Shown here: positions 33,986 through 41,119 of the stretch, one piece after another | How positions within the stretch are numbered: the first letter of the stretch is position 1 | Layout: every line of letters starts with the position of its first letter | DNA from: Eubacteriales bacterium | GTDB lineage: Bacteria > Bacillota > Clostridia > Monoglobales > UMGS1388 | DNA length: 41,119 nucleotides | Assembly (NCBI GenBank): GCA_029004515.1 | Contig: JAQVYH010000012.1 | Location: 1-41,119, forward strand | Direction: 5' to 3' | Notes under the pieces: model-generated | Told to the model about the DNA's origin: nothing | Databases searched by the model: none | What the model saw: only the letters and a program-made list of their open reading frames with translations | Translations under genes and position numbers: made by a program

Positions 33986-34615
33986 ATGTCAGAGAATAAT
34001 GTAATTATAACAATTGCAAGGCAATTTGGAGCAGGCGGAAACAGAGTTGGCAGAATTATTTCAAAAGAGCTTGGAATTCCTTTATATGACAAAGAGTTGA
34101 TCATCCGTGCATCTAAAGAAAGTGGATATAGCGAGGAGCTTTTCCATCAGCTTGATGAGCAGAACACACATAGCTTTTTGTATTCACTTGCTATGGGTTC
34201 ATACCTTATGGGGCACCATATTTCAGGTTCTGTTGAGCTTCCTCTTAATGAGAGATTATTTATAATACAGGCAGAGGTTGTCAAGAAGATTGCTTCCGAG
34301 GGACCTTGCGTGTTTGTTGGCCGTTGTGCAGATTATATCCTTCGTGATGACTTTAATATCACAAGTGTATTTCTTCATGCAGATATCAAGGATCGTATGG
34401 ATTATGTTTCAAAGGCATATGAGCTAAAGACTGAAAAGGCAAAGGATCGTATAAATAAAGTTGACCGCCAGCGTTCAGGATATTATAACTATTTTGCCCA
34501 TGACCAGTGGCTTGATATGTTACATTATGACCTTACAATCAACACATCGTCTGTAGGTATTGAGAAATCAGCAGAGTTTATTAAAGACTTTGCCCTTGCA
34601 AAAGCCAATAAATAG
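33986..34615 (+). CDS. Cytidylate kinase-like family protein
   Basis: 209 residues from ATG 33986; ATG 33974 in the same frame abuts the ribosome site GGGAAAGG. The P-loop-like N-terminus is ITIARQFGAGGNRVGRIISK, the pattern of AAA_26/cytidylate-kinase-like proteins; then YDKELI and FVGRCADYIL. The lid region is RINKVDRQRSGYYNYFAHDQ. These proteins are common in Clostridia and differ from true Cmk, and their substrate is unknown. It is 32 bp after ychF and probably in the same transcript. Confidence 0.85.
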   Translation: MSENNVIITIARQFGAGGNRVGRIISKELGIPLYDKELIIRASKESGYSEELFHQLDEQNTHSFLYSLAMGSYLMGHHISGSVELPLNERLFIIQAEVVKKIASEGPCVFVGRCADYILRDDFNITSVFLHADIKDRMDYVSKAYELKTEKAKDRINKVDRQRSGYYNYFAHDQWLDMLHYDLTINTSSVGIEKSAEFIKDFALAKANK

Positions 34616-34681
34616 AAATGAATCAGGGCATAGGGAGTGATATATATCCTTATGCCTTGTTTTTTAAATGAGGGACAAAAA

Positions 34682-37273
34682 ATGAGAAAGAAAAGTTTAT
34701 TATTAGCATTAGTATATCTTTTTGTTACATGCTTAAATTGCTTCCCTGTAATGGTAAGCGCTGAGGCAACTGTAGAAGTCAAAGCCGATAATGATTGGGA
34801 TGGTAATAAATCCTGGCAATCGGCAACTATGACAGCGACAGGTACGCAGGGATTATATATTGTAACGAATACAGATGCAGGCTACTCCTTTGCATGGGAG
34901 CCGTCCACGGGGACTATTACTGCAAGTGATAAGGTATATACAGATAAGGTTGTTGTTCCGTCGATGATTGATGGAGTGGCAGTTAAGACTGTAGGTGGAG
35001 ACACATTCAGAAAGCCAATATCGACAGGCAAATATGTGGTCGTATCAGAGGGGATCACCTCTCTTGCTACCAATTCATTTCGTGATAACGGAGTGGTTGT
35101 CGGAGTAAGACTTCCCAAATCACTTACATCAATAGGAGCATTATCCTTCTTGTGCACATACAAGCTGACTGATATTAATCTGGGTGAAACATCTGTTACT
35201 ACAACGGGTGCAACGGTCTTTAAGCAGAGCACAGGACTTAAGGAGATTACACTTCCAAAGACATTGTCTATTATTAATTCAGAAACCTTTTATGAATGTT
35301 CCTCTCTTGAGAATATCACATTTCTTGGCGATTTGGTGGAGTGCAAAACTTCCAATGCGTTTTCCGGTACAAATAACTTAAGGAATATTACCTTCAGAGG
35401 TAATAATGCTCCAACAAGTAATGTCGTTTTAACCTCGGCAGGTATGGATTATAATGTTAGTGTTCATTACCCTCAAGGCGGAGTTGGGTATACTTCCCAG
35501 GAGTTTATCTCTGCATTCAGAGAGGGTACAAGATTTATAGAGATGCCTACTGCGATAAGCTATGCAAATGGCAAGCCCAATTTGGGTGAGAAAATCACAT
35601 CGTATATAGAGTATGCCAACACGGATATTATGGAAAGTGACGCCTTATGTGTATGGCAAAGGTCCACAACACCAACCTTTGATTCATATGAGAATGCAGT
35701 AGAGCCTTTCACCATGCGTAGCAATAGCACAAGCGAATACACCATAACTGATAAAGACAAGGGGAAATACATCAGGTTTTTCGCCCAGCTTCCAAATGAA
35801 GCAGGTGAGATTGACGGTTCAAGACATTGCACGAGTAATGCAATTGGACCAATAGATTCCTTTACAGTTGATTTGCAGGTCGTTGGCCCTGTGGTTGGTG
35901 ATATGTTTTACACCGTTGATGGAATCGGGCAGTATAATGGAAAGGTAAAAGCGTACAACTCGACAGCAACTGAGCAGCATTTCACATTAGTAGCTGCATG
36001 GTTTAATAATGACAAATCCCTCTCGCAAATTAAAAGTGAGCCTTTCACAGTGCCTGTAGGTAGTGAAACACTGCTTGGCTACTATGAAGATGATTACATA
36101 GGCAGCACATTAATAAATGATGACTTGGAAAATAACTACCTAAAGATTTTTGTAATAAAAGATAAATTCGCAATAAGCCCATTGGCAAACAGTATAACAA
36201 TCTTGGGGATATATGATGCCATAAAAGCGGTGGAGATGAGCGCCCCGTCAGGAATGTACACAAAGGAGCAAATTTCCTTTGTAAGAGATAATGTAAGGCA
36301 GGGGAAAGAACCGTGGACATCAGCATATGATATGCTTATTGAGGATGCAGATAATTGGCTTAATGAGGAGCCAACTCCATCAAATCATTGGTATGTACCG
36401 GGTTATTATACAAATGAATCTGGGCATATCGCGGCAAGGGCGGTACTTATGGCGGATTTGAAGTCTGCATATGCCTGCGGACTGGCATATCAGCTAACAG
36501 GCAACAGAAAATATGCCGACCAGACTGTCAGGGTTCTTAACGCTTGGTCGAGAACCCTTTCGACAATGGGCTCGGAGGATAGCGGATTGGTTTTTGCATA
36601 TGTGGGCAACGGATTCCCATTATCAGCAGAGCTTGTTAAGGATTATGACGGTTGGAGGGCAGAGGATAAAGGACTTTTTGATTCTTGGATGAATAATGTG
36701 TATCTTGCCTTTGCGAGTAAGGTTGGTGGTTCTGGCAACTCTGGAGATTGGGGAGTTTTTGCAAGATGTGCCGGCAAGGCTTATCTTGGCAAGAGTCTTG
36801 ATAGCGAAATTACCGAGCTTGAAAGGCTTATTACTGACTATATCGACCCAGCTACAGGCTCTCTGCCTAAAGAGAATGAGCGTGGCAGTAATGGTATGTG
36901 GTACACTTACTTTGCTCTTGCTCCTATGACCGCAGCTTGTCAGATTATTTATAATACAACAGGTGACAATTACTTCACATGGAAGTCACCCAAGAACACA
37001 AGTGTTAAACAGGCTCTTGATACATTCTTCTATTATTGTAATAACAAAAGTGAATGGCCTTATTCATCCTCGGTAGGATATCCGTCAACACTTGAGAGTA
37101 ACTCCTGGCCACTTCCATTGTGGGAGGCTATGGGAGGTATTTATAACGAGCAACGATATACCGATTATGTAAAGACATACAGACCTTTGTATGGTCCATT
37201 TAACAGTAATGTTTATCATCATATAACGTGGTTCTATCCGACATTGATGTATAAGTCTTTGCAAATAAAATGA
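34682..37273 (+). CDS. Secreted BspA-like LRR protein with alginate-lyase-like domain
   Basis: 863 residues from ATG 34682 behind GAGGGA. Signal peptide (about 1-28: RKKSLLLALVYLFVT, cleavage after VSAEA-like). Then BspA/LRR_5 repeats (about 60-225: SLATNSFRDN, LPKSLTSIGALSF, GLKEITLPKTLSI, SLENITF), an Ig-like stretch (about 275-500) and an alginate lyase-like helical domain (about 515-863: RKYADQTVRVLNAWSRTL, NSGDWGVFARCAGKAYLG, WYTYFALAPMTAACQIIY). The last domain matches PF05426-type polysaccharide lyases or related uronate enzymes. A likely role is surface binding and cleavage of a uronic-acid polysaccharide. There is no LPxTG or S-layer anchor at the C-terminus, so it is probably released. 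Confidence 0.8.
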   Translation: MRKKSLLLALVYLFVTCLNCFPVMVSAEATVEVKADNDWDGNKSWQSATMTATGTQGLYIVTNTDAGYSFAWEPSTGTITASDKVYTDKVVVPSMIDGVAVKTVGGDTFRKPISTGKYVVVSEGITSLATNSFRDNGVVVGVRLPKSLTSIGALSFLCTYKLTDINLGETSVTTTGATVFKQSTGLKEITLPKTLSIINSETFYECSSLENITFLGDLVECKTSNAFSGTNNLRNITFRGNNAPTSNVVLTSAGMDYNVSVHYPQGGVGYTSQEFISAFREGTRFIEMPTAISYANGKPNLGEKITSYIEYANTDIMESDALCVWQRSTTPTFDSYENAVEPFTMRSNSTSEYTITDKDKGKYIRFFAQLPNEAGEIDGSRHCTSNAIGPIDSFTVDLQVVGPVVGDMFYTVDGIGQYNGKVKAYNSTATEQHFTLVAAWFNNDKSLSQIKSEPFTVPVGSETLLGYYEDDYIGSTLINDDLENNYLKIFVIKDKFAISPLANSITILGIYDAIKAVEMSAPSGMYTKEQISFVRDNVRQGKEPWTSAYDMLIEDADNWLNEEPTPSNHWYVPGYYTNESGHIAARAVLMADLKSAYACGLAYQLTGNRKYADQTVRVLNAWSRTLSTMGSEDSGLVFAYVGNGFPLSAELVKDYDGWRAEDKGLFDSWMNNVYLAFASKVGGSGNSGDWGVFARCAGKAYLGKSLDSEITELERLITDYIDPATGSLPKENERGSNGMWYTYFALAPMTAACQIIYNTTGDNYFTWKSPKNTSVKQALDTFFYYCNNKSEWPYSSSVGYPSTLESNSWPLPLWEAMGGIYNEQRYTDYVKTYRPLYGPFNSNVYHHITWFYPTLMYKSLQIK

Positions 37274-37278
37274 TAAAT

Positions 37279-37324
37279 AAAAAACCTTCTTTTGGGGAAA
37301 AACTATCCTAAAAGGAGGTTTTTT
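37279..37324 (+). terminator. Terminator hairpin that also covers the adhE ribosome site
   Basis: AAAAAACCTTCTTTT (37279-37293) pairs along 15 bp with AAAAGGAGGTTTTTT (37310-37324, one G-U pair) around a 16 nt loop. The 3' arm ends in TTTTTT, as in a terminator, and contains AAGGAGG (37312-37318), the only ribosome site for adhE, 7 nt before its ATG. Confidence 0.82.
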
Positions 37325-37325
37325 C

Positions 37326-39953
37326 ATGCCAACGAAGGAAAAGGTTGCATCTTCCTCAACAATTATAGATAAGGAAGAGCTTGAGGCATCCCGTATGGTT
37401 GATGAGCTCGCAAACAGGGCAGAGGTGGCTCTTGATGAATACATGAAGATGGATCAGGACCAGGTTGATGAGGCTGTTCATGCAATGGCACTTGCAGGAA
37501 CTGATAATCATATGTATCTTGCCAAACTAGCCGTTGAGGAAACGGGCAGAGGAGTGGTGGAAGACAAGATAATCAAGAATATGTTTGCCACTGAGTCCAT
37601 ATGGAATTCTATTAAAAATCAAAAAACAGTTGGAGTAGTTAATGAAAATGAGTTGGAGGGGTTTGTGGAGGTTGCAGAGCCTGTGGGAATTATCGCAGGT
37701 GTTACACCTGTGACAAATCCGACGTCAACAACTATGTTCAAATGCATTATCGCCGCCAAAACCAGAAATCCTATAATTTTTGGCTTTCATCCGGCGTCAC
37801 AGCGCTGTTCAGTTGAAGCGGCAAGAATAATGCGTGATGCTGCTATAAAGGCAGGAGCGCCCAAGGATTGTATCCAATGGATAGAAAAACCATCGGTTAA
37901 GGCAACTAATGCACTTATGAACCATCCGAAGGTGTCATTAGTTCTTGCGACAGGCGGCTCATCAATGGTTAAGGCGGCGTATAGCGCAGGCAAGCCTGCT
38001 CTTGGTGTAGGTCCCGGTAATGTTCCTTGCTATGTTGAGAAGTCAGCCAATCTTGAAAGAGCAGTTACTGATATTATCCTATCAAAAACCTTAGATAACG
38101 GTATGATTTGCGCATCAGAACAGGCAATTATTGCAGATAAGGAAATTTCACAAAAGCTTGAGCAGTTGCTAAAGGAAAAAGGTTGTCATTTTACCGATGC
38201 TAACGAAACCGAGCTTTTGACAGCATATGCAATTGATAGTGAGCGAGGAATGGTAAATCCTGATGTGGTTGGTAAAAAGCCTGTGTGGATTGCAAAACAG
38301 GCAGGTTTTGATGTGCCCGAGAATACCAAAATTCTGATTGCAAAGCTACCAGAACCGAGCAGAAACTACCCGCTTTCTTTGGAAAAGCTTTCCCCAATTC
38401 TTGCATATTTTGAAGCGGATGATGTGAATCAAGCCTTTGATTATGCATCTGCTATGCTTGATTTAGGTGGTCTTGGGCATTCTGCGGTTGTGCACACTGA
38501 GAACGAGGGGATTATGAAAGCTTACGGACAGCTTATGAGAGTTGGCAGAGTGATGGTCAATACTCCTTGCTCACAGGGTGCAATAGGTGATTTGTATAAT
38601 ACTAATACTCCATCACTAACATTAGGTTGCGGTTCGTATGGAAGAAATTCCACCACATCAAATGTTTCAACTGTGAACCTTATTAATAAAAAGAGATTGT
38701 CAAAAAGAAGGGTCAATATGCAATGGTTCAGATTACCTCCTAAAATCTTTTTTGAATGGGACTCTATTCAATACCTTGCAGCAATTCCCAATATATCAAG
38801 AGCCTTTATCGTAACGGATGAGGGCATGGTCAAGCTTGGTTATGTCGATAAAATACTATATTATCTTCGCAAAAGGGAGATTTATTGTCACAGTGATATT
38901 TTCTCGGATGTAGAACCTGACCCATCCGTTGAAACAATTCGTCGTGGTGTTGCAGCTATGAAGCTTTTTAATCCTGATGTGATTATTGCTCTCGGTGGCG
39001 GTTCTGCTATGGATGCGGCAAAAGCTATGTGGCTATTTTATGAACATCCAGAAACTAGCTTTGAGAATTTAAGGCTTAGATTCTTAGATATCCGCAAACG
39101 AACATTTCCTTTCCCTCATCTTGGCAAGAAAGCACAGCTTGTTGCAATCCCTACAACATCGGGAACTGGCTCCGAGGTAACAGGGTTCTCAGTTATTACC
39201 GATAAGCAGAATGGTGATACAAAATATCCTCTTGCGGATTACGAGCTTACTCCTGACGTAGCAATCATTGACCCACAGTTTGTAACTACTTTGCCAAAGA
39301 CAATAACTGCCGATACAGGTCTTGATGTGCTCACTCATGCGATAGAAGCTTATGTTTCCGTTCTTGCATCAGACTACACAGATGCTCTTGCACTAAAAGC
39401 CATTGAATTGGTTTTTGACTATCTTCCTAGGGCATATGAAAACGGTGAGGACTTGGTGGCAAGGGAAAAGATGCATAATGCTTCGTGTATAGCAGGTATG
39501 GCGTTCACCAACGCATTTTTAGGGATTAACCATTCCCTTGCTCATAAGCTTGGCGGAGAGTTCCACATCCCTCATGGTAGAGCCAATGCAGTTTTATTGC
39601 CTTGTGTTATAGAGTACAACTCACAACAGCCAACTAAATATGTGACCTTTCCTAAATATGAAAAGTTTATTGCCCCTATGAAGTATTTACAGATCGCACA
39701 GCATCTTAATCTTCCTGTGAAAGACGAAATGCAAGGTGTTGAAGGCCTTGCAAATAAAGTAAGAGAGCTGATGAATAAGCTCGGGATGCCCACATCGCTA
39801 AAGGAATGTGGTGTTTCGGAAAAAGAATTTTTTGCAAAGTTACCCACTCTAGCGGAAAAGGCTTTTGAGGATCAATGTACAACTGCTAATCCCAGATATC
39901 CTCTTATGTCCGAGTTGGAAGAAATATATACAAAAGCATATTACGGAAATTAA
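37326..39953 (+). CDS. adhE: Bifunctional acetaldehyde-CoA / alcohol dehydrogenase
   Basis: Reduces acetyl-CoA to acetaldehyde and then ethanol with NADH, the main electron sink in ethanol fermentation. 875 residues: CoA-acylating aldehyde dehydrogenase (about 1-440; EPVGIIAGVTPVTNPT, GPGNVPCYVEKSAN, catalytic C262 in DNGMICASEQ), a linker, then iron-type alcohol dehydrogenase (about 455-870; NPDVIIALGGGSAMDAAKA, TTSGTGSEVTGFSV and metal ligands in HAIEAYVS and GINHSLAHKLGGEFHIPHG). Length and motifs are complete. ATG 37326 has AAGGAGG at 7 nt, but within a strong hairpin. No separate promoter was seen in the short gap, so expression may depend on read-through and unfolding of that hairpin. 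Confidence 0.96.
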   Translation: MPTKEKVASSSTIIDKEELEASRMVDELANRAEVALDEYMKMDQDQVDEAVHAMALAGTDNHMYLAKLAVEETGRGVVEDKIIKNMFATESIWNSIKNQKTVGVVNENELEGFVEVAEPVGIIAGVTPVTNPTSTTMFKCIIAAKTRNPIIFGFHPASQRCSVEAARIMRDAAIKAGAPKDCIQWIEKPSVKATNALMNHPKVSLVLATGGSSMVKAAYSAGKPALGVGPGNVPCYVEKSANLERAVTDIILSKTLDNGMICASEQAIIADKEISQKLEQLLKEKGCHFTDANETELLTAYAIDSERGMVNPDVVGKKPVWIAKQAGFDVPENTKILIAKLPEPSRNYPLSLEKLSPILAYFEADDVNQAFDYASAMLDLGGLGHSAVVHTENEGIMKAYGQLMRVGRVMVNTPCSQGAIGDLYNTNTPSLTLGCGSYGRNSTTSNVSTVNLINKKRLSKRRVNMQWFRLPPKIFFEWDSIQYLAAIPNISRAFIVTDEGMVKLGYVDKILYYLRKREIYCHSDIFSDVEPDPSVETIRRGVAAMKLFNPDVIIALGGGSAMDAAKAMWLFYEHPETSFENLRLRFLDIRKRTFPFPHLGKKAQLVAIPTTSGTGSEVTGFSVITDKQNGDTKYPLADYELTPDVAIIDPQFVTTLPKTITADTGLDVLTHAIEAYVSVLASDYTDALALKAIELVFDYLPRAYENGEDLVAREKMHNASCIAGMAFTNAFLGINHSLAHKLGGEFHIPHGRANAVLLPCVIEYNSQQPTKYVTFPKYEKFIAPMKYLQIAQHLNLPVKDEMQGVEGLANKVRELMNKLGMPTSLKECGVSEKEFFAKLPTLAEKAFEDQCTTANPRYPLMSELEEIYTKAYYGN

Positions 39954-39956
39954 TAA

Positions 39957-39976
39957 AAAGGGCGTGATGCCCTTTA
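39957..39976 (+). terminator. Weak terminator-like hairpin after adhE
   Basis: AAAGGGC (39957-39963) pairs with GCCCTTT (39969-39975) around GTGAT. No real T-run follows, so termination would be weak. Confidence 0.4.
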
Positions 39977-40036
39977 CATATAAAGAAACAATCATTATTA
40001 AAAACTTCTGCTTTTTTTAGCAAATGAAAACAAGGG

Positions 40037-40065
40037 TTTACAAAAAAAACAAAATAGAGTATAAT
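40037..40065 (+). promoter_or_regulatory. Promoter of the PqqD-like gene
   Basis: TTTACA (40037-40042), 17 nt, TATAAT (40060-40065): one base from consensus. It starts a new unit after adhE, with a leader of about 30 nt. Confidence 0.78.
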
Positions 40066-40099
40066 ATTTCTATATAAAAATTAAGGAATGGGTGATTTT

Positions 40100-40375
40100 A
40101 TGGATCAGATTCTCAAGATTAAAGAAGGATTCATGCTCAAAAACATCGCAGACAATTATGTTGTTGTTTCTGTTGGAGAGGGCAATGTTAATTTTAATTC
40201 AATGATTACTACCAACGAAACAGGATCATTTCTTTGGGAGATACTCAAAGATGGTGCAACAAAACAGCAGCTAGTGGATGCTTTGCTTGCTGAATATGAT
40301 GTTGAAGAGGAAATTGTAGCAGCAGATGTTGAGAGATTTGTTCAAAAGCTTGAAGAAAAGAACATTCTTGCATAA
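40100..40375 (+). CDS. PqqD-family peptide-chaperone-like protein
   Basis: 91 residues from ATG 40100; ATG 40088, in frame, lies only 1 nt from AAGGA and is less likely. It reads GFMLKNIADNYVVVSVGEGN, NSMITTNETGSFLWEIL, then LLAEYDVEEEIVAADVERFV, the winged-helix PqqD pattern (receptive N-terminal strands, LWEIL helix, D-x-FV-x-L end). PqqD domains bind leader peptides of ribosomally made, modified peptides and present them to the modifying enzyme. It is 42 bp before an ABC exporter gene with its own ribosome site, so the two form an operon that continues beyond the window. Confidence 0.82.
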   Translation: MDQILKIKEGFMLKNIADNYVVVSVGEGNVNFNSMITTNETGSFLWEILKDGATKQQLVDALLAEYDVEEEIVAADVERFVQKLEEKNILA

Positions 40376-40417
40376 TTGTTTGATATAATCCTTTTTAATT
40401 TAAAGGGGAGTTTTTAT

Positions 40418-41119
40418 TTGAAAAATAAAGCTTTACTCTGGATAAAGAATGCTGCGGGGAAGAATATCATCGCTGTATTAATTCTGACTGGTATTGGTAT
40501 GGTTTATTCCTATGTGGGTGTGAGGTTCGCCCTCGCATCACGAGGAGTAATTGACTCAGCAGTGTATCATGACAATCAATTTATTAATAAAATAATTGTT
40601 ATTGCTTCACTTCTTGTTATACAACTGATTCTTAGCATTACATATAATTATTTAAGCGTGTATATTTCAGGAATGATGTCAATTAATTTGAGAGAAAAGG
40701 TTTTCAAAAGCCTTATAAATAAGGATTGGCAGAGCTTGGTTTCATATCATTCCGGCGATTTGATGAATCGCATATACAATGATGTAAATGTTGTTGTTAA
40801 TGGTGTTATGGGAATAATCCCCGATGGTATGATGCTTATAACCAAGGCTTTATTTAGCTTTGTGGCTCTTTATTCTCTTGACAAACGGTTTGCGCTTATT
40901 TGCCTATGTGTATTTCCTATAGTTCTGATTATCGCAAGACTATACAGTAAACGCATGAAAAAACTTCACAAAGCTTGCCAGGAAACGGAAGGGCAGACTC
41001 GTTCTTTTATGTTGGAAAGTTTGCAGAATGCTTTGGTTATCAAGACATTCCGTGGCGAAAAGGTCGTAATAGATAAGTCAAGACATCTTCAATGGAACAA
41101 TTTCCAACTAAAGCTTAAA
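40418..41119 (+). CDS. ABC transporter, permease part of exporter (partial, runs off window)
   Basis: The frame is open from TTG 40418 (AAGGGGAG 8 nt upstream) to the last base: 234 codons with no stop. It encodes the start of an ABC_membrane type exporter: membrane helices near residues 14-30, 60-85 and 140-175, the coupling region LREKVFKSLINKDWQSLVSY then HSGDLMNRIYNDV, and SKRMKKLHKACQETEGQTRS before ESLQNALVIKTFRGEK. This is the typical fold of half-transporters whose ATPase domain lies C-terminal, here outside the window. The PqqD-like neighbour suggests export of a small peptide, but a general multidrug/lipid exporter is equally possible from this part alone. Confidence 0.85.
   Translation, partial: MKNKALLWIKNAAGKNIIAVLILTGIGMVYSYVGVRFALASRGVIDSAVYHDNQFINKIIVIASLLVIQLILSITYNYLSVYISGMMSINLREKVFKSLINKDWQSLVSYHSGDLMNRIYNDVNVVVNGVMGIIPDGMMLITKALFSFVALYSLDKRFALICLCVFPIVLIIARLYSKRMKKLHKACQETEGQTRSFMLESLQNALVIKTFRGEKVVIDKSRHLQWNNFQLKLK

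Noticed and set aside
34882-35232. Minus-strand frame inside the LRR/lyase gene
   Set aside because: It lies opposite clear BspA repeats and has no start signals.

Overview
The window looks like a chromosomal segment of an anaerobic, endospore-forming, AT-rich Firmicute of class Clostridia. The case rests on gene content: a T-box leader, NfnAB, bifunctional AdhE, NADP-type glutamate dehydrogenase, a LysM-GH18 spore-wall type hydrolase, a DUF3343/cysteine desulfurase pair, strong AGGAGG ribosome sites and TTGACA-17-TATAAT promoters. The species cannot be named from sequence alone.

Positions 1-14.5 kb look accessory. Two decayed serine-recombinase 3' ends (54-1172) precede a compact biotin operon, birA-bioY-bioB-bioD-bioA (1353-5774). 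A promoter whose -35 box lies inside a perfect BirA-type inverted repeat controls it. A ~70 bp direct repeat lies on both sides of the operon (56-127 and 5877-5948). The right copy continues into a two-hairpin unit whose architecture recurs at 13757-13888. Next comes the least-explained part: three uracil-DNA-glycosylase-fold proteins (6510-7220, 8698-9459 and a frameshifted one at 9531-10126) interleaved with two proteins of unknown function, ending at a transposase scar. A minus-strand block (10313-12888) follows, with two paralogous small proteins and the LysM-GH18 hydrolase.

Positions 14.7-23.1 kb hold a signalling pair: a 981-residue hybrid histidine kinase with a periplasmic-type binding domain, receivers and an HPt, followed 37 bp later by a REC-PAS-degenerate GGDEF-EAL protein. 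Together they look like a phosphorelay that ends in c-di-GMP hydrolysis. A class-I glutamine amidotransferase that has apparently lost its start codon, a small frameshifted gene, a nested hairpin and a cold-shock gene with a long 5' leader follow.

Positions 23.2-41.1 kb are mostly core metabolism. A T-box leader precedes a thioesterase, DAHP synthase, chorismate mutase-prephenate dehydratase and trmO (phenylalanine supply). gdhA lies divergent from nfnAB, so an NADPH-consuming enzyme sits beside an NADPH-producing one. Then come two tandem copies of a structured ~63 nt unit, the desulfurase/DUF3343 pair, ychF, a cytidylate-kinase-like gene, a secreted BspA-repeat/alginate-lyase-like protein and adhE. 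The adhE ribosome site is buried in the 3' arm of the preceding terminator hairpin. The window ends in a PqqD-like gene followed by the start of an ABC exporter, possibly the left edge of a peptide-modification locus.
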